Source of the DNA: Bacilli bacterium
GTDB lineage: Bacteria; Bacillota_I; Bacilli_A; RF39; UBA660
Assembly (NCBI GenBank): GCA_017513865.1
Contig: JAFWMN010000005.1
Location: 1 to 64,000 of the forward strand
Length of the DNA: 64,000 nucleotides
Reading direction: 5' to 3'
Positions 33,673-43,952 of this stretch are shown piece by piece. A model generated the notes under the pieces. It was given only the letters and a program-made list of their open reading frames with translations, made no database searches and was not told the origin of the DNA. Made by a program: the position numbers and the translations under genes. Each line of letters starts with the position of its first letter. Within the stretch, counting starts at the first letter, position 1.

Positions 33673-34851
33673 CTATTTTATTAAATTATATGTATCTCTA
33701 GCAATCATCAATTCTTCGTTTGTGGCAATTACGTAAACATCAATTTTTGATTTTTCACTGCTAATTTTAAATAATGATCCTCTTTTGTTATTTGCTTCTT
33801 CATCTATTTTTACACCTAGGCACTCTAATCTATTGCATACATCAGCTCTTGTAAGTGGCCCATTTTCACCAATTCCAGCGGTGAATACTATAACATCTGT
33901 ACCACCAAGTAATACATGATACTGTGCTATATAGTCGACGATTCTTCTTGAAAATTTCCCAAACGCAAGTTTAGCTTTTTCATTTCCTTTTTCTAATTCT
34001 GATTCAATATCACGCATATCACTACTGATTTCACTTAATCCAAGTAGCCCGCTTTTCTTATTTAGTCTATTTAACATTTCATCGATGTCAATGTTCTCTT
34101 TTTTCATAACAAAAGGCATTATTGAAGGGTCTACATCACCTGAGCGTGTTCCCATCATAATTCCAGCAAGTGGGGTAAAGCCCATAGATATATCCATACA
34201 TTTGCCATCTTTGATCGCACATATTGATGCCCCACTACCGATGTGACAGCTTATAATCTTTAAATCTTTTCTATTATATATATTTTCAACAGTTTCAGCT
34301 ATGAATCTATGGCTTGTTCCGTGAGCTCCATATTTTCTGACACCATATTTTGTATACCATTCATATGGGACAGCATACATATATGATTCTTTATCCATTG
34401 TTTGATGGAAAGCTGTATCAAAAACAGTTACCATTGGTACATTAGGTAATACTTTTTGAAAGGCTTTAATTCCAGCAACATTAGCTCCGTTATGAAGTGG
34501 GGCAAGTTCAATAATTGATTCTAATTTTTTCATAACTTCATCATCAACAATTACTGATCTATCAAATAAATCTTTTCCATTTACTATTCGATGACCTACA
34601 CCGCCAATCTCATCTAAAGATTCTACTATATGCATTTCATGTAATTTTTCTAATAGTAAATCAACGGCTTCGGTATGATTTTTCATGGGAGCTTCTTCTT
34701 TATGTTTTTCGCCATTATATTTAATTGTGAAACCGCTTCCATCAATACCTATTCTTTCGAAAACACCTGTTGCGATGACGTCTTCAGTTTCCATATCAAA
34801 CAAGCTAAATTTAAGTGAACTACTTCCAGCATTTACTGATAATATTTTCAT
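33673..34851 (-). CDS. ackA: Acetate kinase
   Basis: A 392-residue enzyme converting acetyl phosphate and ADP to acetate and ATP. The signatures MKILSVNAGSSSLKFSLFDM, VFDTAFHQTM, GAHGTSHRF, SCHIGSGASICAI and FTAGIGENGP are all present. It should work directly after the phosphoketolase encoded at 43938-46256. No phosphotransacetylase gene lies next to it. Confidence 0.97.
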   Translation of the reverse strand: MKILSVNAGSSSLKFSLFDMETEDVIATGVFERIGIDGSGFTIKYNGEKHKEEAPMKNHTEAVDLLLEKLHEMHIVESLDEIGGVGHRIVNGKDLFDRSVIVDDEVMKKLESIIELAPLHNGANVAGIKAFQKVLPNVPMVTVFDTAFHQTMDKESYMYAVPYEWYTKYGVRKYGAHGTSHRFIAETVENIYNRKDLKIISCHIGSGASICAIKDGKCMDISMGFTPLAGIMMGTRSGDVDPSIMPFVMKKENIDIDEMLNRLNKKSGLLGLSEISSDMRDIESELEKGNEKAKLAFGKFSRRIVDYIAQYHVLLGGTDVIVFTAGIGENGPLTRADVCNRLECLGVKIDEEANNKRGSLFKISSEKSKIDVYVIATNEELMIARDTYNLIK

Positions 34852-34912
34852 TTTATTCCTTCTTTCTTTTTAGTCGCTATATCAATTTTACCAAAACATC
34901 CCTAATATGTCC

Positions 34913-34943
34913 ATATAAAAACTCAAAGATTTTTCTTTGAGTT
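34913..34943 (-). terminator. Terminator of the ftsY-herA operon
   Basis: Stem AACTCAAAG / CTTTGAGTT (34920-34943) with T-rich tail on the minus strand, overlapping the last stop codon of the operon. Confidence 0.82.
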
Positions 34944-35570
34944 AGTGTTTGTTTTTTCTATTATATTTATTAAATCATCCGTGCTCATTCCAGGACTATA
35001 ATTGTCTGTAATATCGTATTGGGTTGTTCCTGTAATTAAAATCACTTGGGTGGTAACTCCCCCATTTCTATAGTCATAAACTATGAAGCCATTATTGTAT
35101 CTTGTAACTACAGCATGGTTTGATCTATCAATATATACTTCTTCAATGCCTCGGTAAGCGTTTGCCATAGCTGCTTCCCATTGTTCTCGTTGTTCTTGAT
35201 AATTTGCTTGTTCATTTTTTTTATTAAAGGCTTTTATTTGTGCGGCGATTTCTTCATTTGCAGATTTTTCAGCTAGTTTCATAAAATTTCTTCTAATTTG
35301 TTCAAGCTGCACATATCTTTCATCGTTTTGCATATATGGATATAGTTCATCCATGATTTTTTCAAATTCAAGCATTCCTTCGTTTAATCCTTCGTCATGT
35401 GCAAAGTAGTTGGGGTCTTCAAAATTTACTACACGTTCACTTGAATCCTCATAATATTTATAAAAATTTATTCTGTCTTCTCTACTGGTATGTGTTAATA
35501 TTTCTCTTGCTCTTTTTAGTTTTGCCTCTATTAAATTATAATCAAATTTATTATTGGGTATTGTTTCCAT
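34923..35570 (-). CDS. Unknown protein, 215 residues, helical with C-terminal beta domain
   Basis: No family recognised. Residues 1-140 are charged and helical (YNLIEAKLKRAREILTHTS, EQANYQEQREQWEAAMANAYRG), soluble, with no signal sequence. The last 75 residues alternate into beta strands (IEEVYIDRSNHAVVTRYNNGFIVYDYRNGG, TQVILITGTTQYDI). It is the last gene of the ftsY operon, 13 bases after a membrane protein and downstream of a HerA-type ATPase. A partner of that ATPase is possible but no nuclease motif is seen. Confidence 0.75.
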   Translation of the reverse strand: METIPNNKFDYNLIEAKLKRAREILTHTSREDRINFYKYYEDSSERVVNFEDPNYFAHDEGLNEGMLEFEKIMDELYPYMQNDERYVQLEQIRRNFMKLAEKSANEEIAAQIKAFNKKNEQANYQEQREQWEAAMANAYRGIEEVYIDRSNHAVVTRYNNGFIVYDYRNGGVTTQVILITGTTQYDITDNYSPGMSTDDLINIIEKTNTNSKKNL

Positions 35571-35583
35571 TTGTCACCTTTTT

Positions 35584-35991
35584 TTATTTATTAAAACTAA
35601 ATTCTGTGGTTTTAATCTTGCTTAAATCCTCTTTAGTTTCCATGGTAATTAGTTTATAGTCTTTTATTTTTATTTTATCTCCTATGTAACTTGTAAAGGT
35701 AATATCCTTATCACCCATTAACTTAACAGTTATTGGAGTGATATCGATGTCATAATTATTATTATTTTTGACTCTAGCGATAAAATAATACTTATTATTT
35801 TTAGAATATATTTTTATTTTTTCAAAATTTAAATTGTTTATTATTTGATCTTCATAATTAATATTTACATCTTTTTTTATTACTTTTTTTGGTCTATTTA
35901 TAAATAGTATAGTTAACATGGTACTAAATATAATTATTAATATTAGAATTATTTGCCATACTTTAATTCCGGAAACTTCTTTTTCATCCAT
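35584..35991 (-). CDS. Unknown membrane-anchored protein, 135 residues
   Basis: One membrane segment near the N-terminus (VWQIILILIIIFSTMLTILFI) and an outside part with the repeating strand pattern KNNKYYFIARVKNNNNYDIDITPITVKLMG, like FxLYD-type domains. General plan is like the protein at 29494-29940. It begins four bases before the end of the preceding ATPase gene's spacing (three-base gap), so the genes are tightly coupled. Function unknown. Confidence 0.75.
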   Translation of the reverse strand: MDEKEVSGIKVWQIILILIIIFSTMLTILFINRPKKVIKKDVNINYEDQIINNLNFEKIKIYSKNNKYYFIARVKNNNNYDIDITPITVKLMGDKDITFTSYIGDKIKIKDYKLITMETKEDLSKIKTTEFSFNK

Positions 35992-35994
35992 TTT

Positions 35995-37755
35995 TTATCC
36001 TTTTGATGCTGGCCATGTTTTAACAATATCGCAACTGCTACTTGAAGGTGCAGGATCTGGCATTTTCATTCTGACAATTGTTGGAACTTTAAATGCTCTA
36101 CCAAAAGCCATACAAGTTCCCGGTTGTAGTGTTTTTTGTTTTTCAACGATTTCAGCACTGATATTAGGTAGCATTTTTCTAATATATTCAACATCTCTTG
36201 GGTGATTTAATTTAAATATTAAGAAGTTAGCGCACTGTGAAATAACGGTTTCTGATATTTCTACTGGTCTTTGAGAGATAAGGTTAAATATAAGTCCATA
36301 TTTTCTTCCCTCTTTAGCAGCTCTTTCAAATATATTATATCCTATTAAATCAACATCGGTATCATTTTGAACATATCGGTGTGCTTCTTCAACAAAAATA
36401 TGAAATGGAATAGAAGCTCTATCTTTTAATCTTTTGCTAAAATTAAATAGCATTTTGGTGTATATTTTTGTTACTACTTTGGCAAACCAATCTTCAACAT
36501 CTTCTAAGTTAAAGTTTATTACTTGGGCTTTTTTGCCATTTGCTGAAACTAATGAAGCAATGTAATTTTCTATTGTAATAAAGTTTGGATATCTTAAATA
36601 TTTTGAATTTTCAGATATTGTAAGTGAATGAAGTCTTACTTTTAAGGTTATAGCATCAGCATATGTTTCTTCATTGTTTAAAAGACCTTCACTTATAAGG
36701 GTAAATGCTAAAGCTTTTTCTAAATCTTCTAAAGTGTAATATTTTATTTCTGTCGGTTCATATGTATCTAATGATTCATCAATAAAACTTGTTATATATT
36801 CAGTCATTAAGTTGCTTTCTGGAAAGTTTCCTTGAGTATCAATGACAAAACAATCTCTAAACTTACGAACATATCCAATTCCTTGAACTGGCGCTTCTAA
36901 ATTAAATTCTTTGGTTGAGCAAGTTGCGATTATTTTAAATACATCATTTCTTTTGCTGCTTGATGTTTGATTTGTATATAAAATTGTCATAATTGCCTTA
37001 GCTATTAAATGATTTTTGTATCTAACGGCCATTTCATCTTCAGATGCAAAAATATTAACAAGTTTTAGCATCCTTTCAATGATTGTAAGCTGTGAATGTT
37101 TATCAGCTCTTAATAATAAGGCATAATCATCAATATCTAATAACCAGATTGGAACACTTAAAACTTCACCATCTGTTTGTAGGGTGTTTGTAGTGTAAAA
37201 TTTAAATTTTAAATTAGGGTTTATTTGATCAATATTACTTAGGGCATTGTGGTATTCACCATAAGCATCAAATATAAAGAAATTAGATCTAAATGGAAGA
37301 AGTTTAGGGTTAGCAAAGATATTTTGTAAAAGTCTAGCAACACCGCATGATTTACCAGAACCACTGTTACCAAATATAGCCATATGACTACTAAATAAAT
37401 CATTAATGTCAGCTTTTATTTCTCTTCCATCATATAATGGACTTTCACCTATTACAAAAGTTGATGGTGTTTCGTCACCTAATAACAAGCCTACTTCTTC
37501 ACTACTAATTAATCTTAATTCAGCATTAAAGGTTGGTTTTCTAATGACTCCACCGATAAACTGCCCATTTTCAATTTCTCCTAGAAATCTAATTTTGATT
37601 ATTTCGGATCCTAAATCTTCTACTTCTCCTACTACTCTTTTTTCCCCATCAACGAATACGACATGCATATTCATTATATTTGTTTGTAATGACCCATCCT
37701 TTGGTGTTTCAACATGGGCCTCTGTATCACTTATATAAATTATTTTCCCAAACAT
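35995..37755 (-). CDS. HerA-like hexameric ATPase (DUF87/FtsK-HerA superfamily)
   Basis: A 586-residue P-loop ATPase. The N-terminal 90 residues form a beta-barrel-like region (HAS barrel) as in HerA. Walker A is HMAIFGNSGSGKSCGVARLL, a strand FFIFDAYGEYHNA follows, Walker B is IPFHIFVEEAHRYV, and the sensor/arginine region is RKYGLIFNLISQRPVEI. HerA proteins pump DNA, in archaea with NurA nuclease; in bacteria they also occur in defence and unknown systems. No NurA, Sir2 or other effector is adjacent. AGGAGG precedes the ATG, nine bases after ylxM. Confidence 0.87.
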   Translation of the reverse strand: MFGKIIYISDTEAHVETPKDGSLQTNIMNMHVVFVDGEKRVVGEVEDLGSEIIKIRFLGEIENGQFIGGVIRKPTFNAELRLISSEEVGLLLGDETPSTFVIGESPLYDGREIKADINDLFSSHMAIFGNSGSGKSCGVARLLQNIFANPKLLPFRSNFFIFDAYGEYHNALSNIDQINPNLKFKFYTTNTLQTDGEVLSVPIWLLDIDDYALLLRADKHSQLTIIERMLKLVNIFASEDEMAVRYKNHLIAKAIMTILYTNQTSSSKRNDVFKIIATCSTKEFNLEAPVQGIGYVRKFRDCFVIDTQGNFPESNLMTEYITSFIDESLDTYEPTEIKYYTLEDLEKALAFTLISEGLLNNEETYADAITLKVRLHSLTISENSKYLRYPNFITIENYIASLVSANGKKAQVINFNLEDVEDWFAKVVTKIYTKMLFNFSKRLKDRASIPFHIFVEEAHRYVQNDTDVDLIGYNIFERAAKEGRKYGLIFNLISQRPVEISETVISQCANFLIFKLNHPRDVEYIRKMLPNISAEIVEKQKTLQPGTCMAFGRAFKVPTIVRMKMPDPAPSSSSCDIVKTWPASKG

Positions 37756-37764
37756 ATTAGCCTC

Positions 37765-38064
37765 CTATATTAATTCTTCTATTTTTTTTCGTGTTTCTTC
37801 ATCAATGTTTTCAATTATTTTTTTTATTTTGCTTGCTTTTTCATAATTTTGTAATTTTTTTTCGTAATCTGTTAATTTTTTTTCAGATTCTTTTATGACT
37901 TTGTGAATAGCGGTTCTACTTACATTTTTATTTTCGCTTATTTCAGACAAACTATAATTTTTGAAATAATAATCCTCAAAATATTCCTTTTGTTTATCTG
38001 TTAAAAGGTCGCCATAATAGTCATATAAACTAATCATATAAAATGTTTTAATGTCCGATGACAC
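37765..38064 (-). CDS. ylxM: Putative helix-turn-helix protein YlxM (UPF0122), SRP-associated
   Basis: A 99-residue protein with a sigma-like HTH (LSEISENKNVSRTAIHKVIKESEKKL) and a helical C-terminus (IKKIIENIDEETRKKIEELI). YlxM is normally encoded with ftsY and ffh and is linked to the signal recognition particle. Here it lies one small gene after ftsY; ffh is not in the window. The start overlaps the preceding membrane-protein gene by 17 bases. Confidence 0.9.
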   Translation of the reverse strand: MSSDIKTFYMISLYDYYGDLLTDKQKEYFEDYYFKNYSLSEISENKNVSRTAIHKVIKESEKKLTDYEKKLQNYEKASKIKKIIENIDEETRKKIEELI

Positions 38065-38284
38065 TATATACCCCCCATCCTATCATTAATATTCCAGTTA
38101 AGATATATACTACGGTCATATATTTTCTTTTATAAAAATATTTATTATTATATCCGATGATAAGCAGTAATAATCCCATAATTATATGTGTATAAAAATA
38201 TACTTTGGTTATTAATGATGCAATTAGGGAGATTAATAAAACTATCATTCCTATAAACTGTATTATTAAACTATATTTTTTCAT
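38048..38284 (-). CDS. Small three-segment membrane protein, unknown
   Basis: A 78-residue hydrophobic protein with three likely membrane segments (IIQFIGMIVLLISLIASLI, THIIMGLLLLIIGY, MTVVYILTGILMIGWGVYSVI). It overlaps ftsY by four bases and ylxM by 17, so all three are translationally coupled. It is not a usual member of ftsY-ylxM operons. A link to membrane protein targeting is possible by position only. Confidence 0.78.
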   Translation of the reverse strand: MKKYSLIIQFIGMIVLLISLIASLITKVYFYTHIIMGLLLLIIGYNNKYFYKRKYMTVVYILTGILMIGWGVYSVIGH

Positions 38285-39255
38285 TCATCTATCCCCTTAA
38301 ATAGGCCATATATATATTTTTCGATGTCAAATACTCTTAAGTCTTCTTTTTTTTCACCTAGGCCAACAAATTTTACAGGAAGCCCTGTTTCTTCTTTTAT
38401 AGCTAGAACAATTCCGCCTTTGGCTGTTCCGTCTAATTTAGTTAAAACAATTCCTGTTATATTAGTTATTTCTTTAAAATTTTTGGCTTGACTAATGCCG
38501 TTTTGGCCGGTTGTGGCATCTATTACTAATAATGTTTCATGGGGTGCTTGTGGTAATAGTTTGCCGATAACTTTGTTTACTTTTTCAAGTTCTTTCATTA
38601 AATTTACCTTGTTTTGAAGTCTTCCGGCAGTGTCTATTAAAACAACATCAAAATTTCCTTCTTTGGCCTTATGGACTCCGTCATACATAACACTAACTGG
38701 GTCAGCATTTTCTTTATAGACTATTTCGCAATTGACTTTTTTAGCCCATTCTTTTAATTGCTCAGTAGCTCCAGCTCTGAAGGTGTCACCAGCAACCATT
38801 AATACTTTTTTACCCTCTTCTTTTAATTTATGAGCAATTTTTCCGATTGTAGTTGTTTTTCCTGAGCCATTTACACCAACAAATAATATTACAGTCGGTC
38901 CTTCTTCAGCATATTTTATTTTATTTACAATAATGTCATTATTAACATATATTATAAACATTTCATCAACTATGATATCTTTGAGCTGTTCTGGTGTGTT
39001 TATATTTTCTTTTTTGACTCTTTTTTTGAGTCTATCAATTATTTCCATAACAGTATTTACACCAATATCAGACATTATTAATATTTCTTCTAAGTTTTCA
39101 AAATAATTATCATCAATGATATGATGATTTTTATTTAAGTTAAGTAAAGCCCCTAAAAAATTATTTCTTGTTTTTTCAAGTCCTTTATCATATAGTTCTA
39201 CTTCTTTTTTTTCCTCTTTTTTAAAGACTTTTTTAAATTTGTCAAATATTCCCAT
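38281..39255 (-). CDS. ftsY: Signal recognition particle receptor FtsY
   Basis: SRP-GTPase that docks ribosome-SRP complexes at the membrane; 324 residues. A short charged N-terminal A domain ([20 protein letters not shown]) is followed by the NG domain with G1 ([16 protein letters not shown]), G2 ([11 protein letters not shown]), G3 (DTAGRLQNK) and G4 ([10 protein letters not shown]). I choose the ATG at 39253-39255; AAGGA lies eight bases upstream, whereas an ATG three codons earlier overlaps that site. It leads an operon with ylxM and a HerA-type ATPase. Confidence 0.95.
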   Translation of the reverse strand: MGIFDKFKKVFKKEEKKEVELYDKGLEKTRNNFLGALLNLNKNHHIIDDNYFENLEEILIMSDIGVNTVMEIIDRLKKRVKKENINTPEQLKDIIVDEMFIIYVNNDIIVNKIKYAEEGPTVILFVGVNGSGKTTTIGKIAHKLKEEGKKVLMVAGDTFRAGATEQLKEWAKKVNCEIVYKENADPVSVMYDGVHKAKEGNFDVVLIDTAGRLQNKVNLMKELEKVNKVIGKLLPQAPHETLLVIDATTGQNGISQAKNFKEITNITGIVLTKLDGTAKGGIVLAIKEETGLPVKFVGLGEKKEDLRVFDIEKYIYGLFKGIDE

Positions 39256-39331
39256 TTCTATCATCCTTAACTATATTTAATTTTACACTATTTTTATTTA
39301 GATTTCAATAAAATATTGTTTTTTAATGAAT

Positions 39332-39360
39332 TTGCTATTTTGTTAAAAAAAAGATATAAT
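39332..39360 (+). promoter_or_regulatory. Promoter of the RNase J gene
   Basis: TTGCTA (39332-39337), 17 bases, TATAAT (39355-39360), 39 bases before the ATG, which has AAAGGAGT upstream. Confidence 0.78.
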
Positions 39361-39399
39361 GGTATAGTCAGTTTTAACTTTTAAAGGAAAGGAGTTTTT

Positions 39400-41079
39400 A
39401 TGAAATTTAACAAAGGCGAAAGTTATATATTCGCTTTAGGTGGACTTGGGGAAGTCGGTAAAAATATGTATTGTGTGATGCATAACGATGAACTCATTAT
39501 TATTGATGCGGGGGTTATATTCCCAGGTGGCGAACTTATGGGAATTGATTATGTTATTCCAGATTTTACTTTTTTAAAACAAAATGAATCTAAGATAAAG
39601 GGACTGTTTATTACACACGGTCATGAAGACCACATTGGTGCGATTCCATTTTTGTTATCGGAAGTTGCAATTCCAGCTATTTATGCGCCTAATCAAGCGG
39701 CTGCTTTAATTAGAAAAAAACTCGAGGATCGTGGAATAAAATATAACAATTTATTTGTTTATAATGAAAAAAACATTTATAAATATAAGGGTATTACAGT
39801 TGAATTTTATCGTACAACCCACTCTATTCCAGATTCACATGGAATTGTTGTTCATACACCAAATGGAACGGTTATGACAACAGGAGATTTTAAATTTGAT
39901 TTGACACCAATTGGACCGCTTGCTGATTTACACAAAATAGCTCGTCTCGGAAGTAAGGGAGTTACACTTCTTTTAAGTGATAGTACTAATGCGATGAATG
40001 AAGGTATTAGTAATAGTGAATCTAAAGTTGATGATGCTTTGGACGATTTATTTAGCAGGCATAATGGAAGAATTATTATTGCAACATTTGCTTCTAATAT
40101 ATACCGTTTGAAGCATATTGTTGATACTTCGAAACGACATGGTAGAAAAATTGCTATATTTGGCCGAAGCATGGAAAATAATATTGAAATTTCAATTGAT
40201 GGTGGATATATAAAGCATAGGGATGTTTTTGTTACCCCAGAAGAAGCAAATACGCTTCCTAATGATAAAGTATGTATTTTATGTACAGGGACCCAAGGTG
40301 AGCCATTAGCTGCTTTAAGTAGAATTGCCAATGGTAGTCATAAGCAGATTAAGCTTCAAAGTGATGATGTTGTGGTGTTTTCTTCTTCAGCTATTCCTGG
40401 TAATGCGTTAAGTATATCAAGAACTATTAATAAATTATATTTAAAAGGTATTACTGTATACACTAACACGTCATTTAGTGACATTCATGCATCTGGGCAT
40501 GCTAATGAAGAGGAACTTAAATGGATGATTAGATTAACTAACCCTAAATATTTTATGCCATTTCATGGTGAATACCGTATGCTTAAGAAGCATGCTGATA
40601 TCGCGGTAAGTTGTGATGTACCACGCGAAAACACTTTTGTTTTAGGTAATGGTGAAGTTCTTTCGATGAAGAATGGTGTTATTAAAAAGGCTGGTTATAT
40701 ACCAGCTGGGGACAGTTTTGTCGACGGTAATCGTGTTGGTGAAGTTAGTAATGCCGTTATGAAGGATCGTAAAATTATGGCGATGGATGGAATTGTTGTT
40801 GTAATTGCCAATATGGATATGCGTAACGGAAAATTACTCTCAACCCCTAGTATTGTCACTCGCGGTTTTGTTTTAGTTAATGATAATGCTGAATTGCTTA
40901 AAAAATTAGAGAATCTAGCACAAGATGCAATAAATAGCAAAGTTAAAACTGGTATTAATTATTCTGAGATCAAGTTAGAAATATCTAATGTTTTAAGTAA
41001 TTATATTAATTTACATACTGGAAGAAAACCAATTATATTACCAGTTATTATGGATATTAAAAAAAGCGTTAAAAATTAA
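39400..41079 (+). CDS. rnj: Ribonuclease J
   Basis: A 559-residue metallo-beta-lactamase/beta-CASP nuclease that acts as 5'-3' exonuclease and endonuclease in Firmicutes mRNA decay and maturation. The start (FALGGLGEVGKNMYCV), zinc motif THGHEDHIGAIPFLL (near residue 73), TGDFKFD, the LLSDSTNA motif and the beta-CASP motifs (GEPLAALSRIANG, SGHANEEELKWMIRL, PFHGEYRML) are intact. The C-terminal domain is complete. Whether this is J1 or J2 cannot be said. It shares a 3' hairpin with the convergent pilin gene. Confidence 0.96.
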   Translation: MKFNKGESYIFALGGLGEVGKNMYCVMHNDELIIIDAGVIFPGGELMGIDYVIPDFTFLKQNESKIKGLFITHGHEDHIGAIPFLLSEVAIPAIYAPNQAAALIRKKLEDRGIKYNNLFVYNEKNIYKYKGITVEFYRTTHSIPDSHGIVVHTPNGTVMTTGDFKFDLTPIGPLADLHKIARLGSKGVTLLLSDSTNAMNEGISNSESKVDDALDDLFSRHNGRIIIATFASNIYRLKHIVDTSKRHGRKIAIFGRSMENNIEISIDGGYIKHRDVFVTPEEANTLPNDKVCILCTGTQGEPLAALSRIANGSHKQIKLQSDDVVVFSSSAIPGNALSISRTINKLYLKGITVYTNTSFSDIHASGHANEEELKWMIRLTNPKYFMPFHGEYRMLKKHADIAVSCDVPRENTFVLGNGEVLSMKNGVIKKAGYIPAGDSFVDGNRVGEVSNAVMKDRKIMAMDGIVVVIANMDMRNGKLLSTPSIVTRGFVLVNDNAELLKKLENLAQDAINSKVKTGINYSEIKLEISNVLSNYINLHTGRKPIILPVIMDIKKSVKN

Positions 41080-41086
41080 CGTTTTT

Positions 41087-41089
<3 letters not shown>
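41066..41089. terminator. Bidirectional terminator between RNase J and pilin genes
   Basis: Stem CGTTAA / TTAACG (41067-41081) with T7 on the plus strand and T7 on the minus strand; both stop codons lie in or next to it. Confidence 0.85.
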
Positions 41090-42678
<1,589 letters not shown>

Positions 42679-42722
42679 CTAGTATTTATTATAACATATT
42701 TTATATATTTTCTAAAATATGC

Positions 42723-42751
42723 TTGAATTTTTTTATTTATTGTAGTATACT
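42723..42751 (+). promoter_or_regulatory. Promoter of tRNA-Arg
   Basis: TTGAAT (42723-42728), 17 bases, TATACT (42746-42751), 15 bases before the tRNA. A divergent TATAAT with TG one base upstream near 42688-42693 on the minus strand probably serves eno. Confidence 0.72.
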
Positions 42752-42766
42752 TTATATGTTCGAGTT

Positions 42767-42843
<77 letters not shown>

Positions 42844-42854
42844 TTTTAGTTATT

Positions 42855-42877
42855 AAATCCATATTTGGATTTTTTTT
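42855..42877 (+). terminator. Terminator of tRNA-Arg
   Basis: Stem AAATCC / GGATTT with loop ATATTT and a run of T (42871-42877). Confidence 0.8.
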
Positions 42878-42882
42878 ATTTT

Positions 42883-42912
42883 AAAACTCTCATTATTGAG
42901 AGTTTTTTTCAT
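42883..42912. terminator. Second, bidirectional hairpin between tRNA-Arg and galE
   Basis: Stem AAAACTCTC / GAGAGTTTT (42883-42906). In plus direction it has T7 after the stem; in minus direction (galE) only four T follow. The galE stop lies in the loop. Confidence 0.72.
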
Positions 42913-43897
42913 AATTCCAAGCGTCTTTTAACATGTCTTCTAGGTTATACTGCACTTTAAAATTTAGTTCTTTTTGCGCTTTTGATGGATCACTATAGCA
43001 TGTAGCGATGTCACCGTCTCTTCTTTCAGTAATTTTATATGGTATTTTTATATTATTAACTTTTTCAAATGTTTTTATTATATCTAAAACACTGCTTCCT
43101 TTACCAGTTCCTAGATTATAGATGTATAAACCTTTTTTTTCATTTTCCAATTTTTGAAGGGCTTTTATATGCCCTATGGCTAAATCAACAACGTGGATAT
43201 AATCTCTAACGCCAGTTCCGTCTTTTGTGTTATAATCGTTACCAAAAACTTTTAAATATTCTAACTTTCCTTTAGCAACTTGAGTTACATATGGTACTAA
43301 ATTAGCGGGGATGCCGTTTGGATCTTCACCAATTATTCCTGATTTATGTGCGCCTATGGGGTTAAAATATCTTAAGATACATATATTCCATGAATTATCA
43401 CTTTCATATAAATCTTTTAAAATTTTTTCAACCATTAGTTTACTGGTTCCATATGGATTAGTTGTGTTGCCGGTTTTAGTAGTTTCTTTTATTGGCATTT
43501 CTTCGGGATTTCCATATACTGTTGCACTACTACTAAAAACTATAGTTTTGACATTGTTTTCCTTCATTATTTTGAGAAGATTTAATACACTAGACACATT
43601 GTTTGTATAGTATTCTATGGGATTTTTTACTGAATCTCCTACGGCTTTATATGCGGCGAAATCAATAACAGCGTCTATCTTATTTTCTTTAAAAATTTTA
43701 GTTAAAATATTTTTGTCTAACATATCGCCTTCATAAAACTTGAAATCTTTTTTTGTTATTTGCTTTATTTTATCTATTGTTTCTTTTTTGCTGTTACTAA
43801 AATTATCTAATCCAACAATTTCATAGTTTTGATTTAGTAATTCTACAGCAGTGTGACTTCCAATATATCCACACATACCTGTTACAAATATCTTCAT
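42893..43897 (-). CDS. galE: UDP-glucose 4-epimerase
   Basis: A 334-residue extended SDR enzyme interconverting UDP-glucose and UDP-galactose. It has the NAD loop (VTGMCGYIGSHTAVELL), the catalytic Ser in FSSSATVYG and the YGTSK catalytic Tyr/Lys. The substrate region is ILRYFNPIGAHKSG...IPANLVPYV, and the end is DPSKAQKELNFK. It follows phosphoketolase but has its own promoter inside that gene's terminator. Confidence 0.95.
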   Translation of the reverse strand: MKIFVTGMCGYIGSHTAVELLNQNYEIVGLDNFSNSKKETIDKIKQITKKDFKFYEGDMLDKNILTKIFKENKIDAVIDFAAYKAVGDSVKNPIEYYTNNVSSVLNLLKIMKENNVKTIVFSSSATVYGNPEEMPIKETTKTGNTTNPYGTSKLMVEKILKDLYESDNSWNICILRYFNPIGAHKSGIIGEDPNGIPANLVPYVTQVAKGKLEYLKVFGNDYNTKDGTGVRDYIHVVDLAIGHIKALQKLENEKKGLYIYNLGTGKGSSVLDIIKTFEKVNNIKIPYKITERRDGDIATCYSDPSKAQKELNFKVQYNLEDMLKDAWNYEKNSQ

Positions 43898-43912
43898 ATA
43901 ATCACCATTTAA

Positions 43913-43941
43913 ATTATACTAAAAAGATATCTTATATTCAA
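43913..43941 (-). promoter_or_regulatory. Promoter of galE inside the phosphoketolase terminator
   Basis: Minus-strand TTGAAT (43936-43941), 17 bases, TATAAT (43913-43918). The -35 and spacer are formed by the terminator hairpin of the upstream gene. Confidence 0.75.
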
Positions 43942-43952
43942 GATATCTTTTT
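43918..43952 (-). terminator. Terminator of phosphoketolase gene
   Basis: An 11-bp stem (AAAGATATCTT / AAGATATCTTT, 43923-43950) with TTTTT on the minus strand; the stop codon lies in the loop. Confidence 0.87.

Noticed and set aside
34923-37755. A HerA-NurA or HerA-Sir2 defence pair
   Set aside because: Neither following protein shows a NurA, Sir2 or other nuclease/NADase motif; only the ATPase can be supported.
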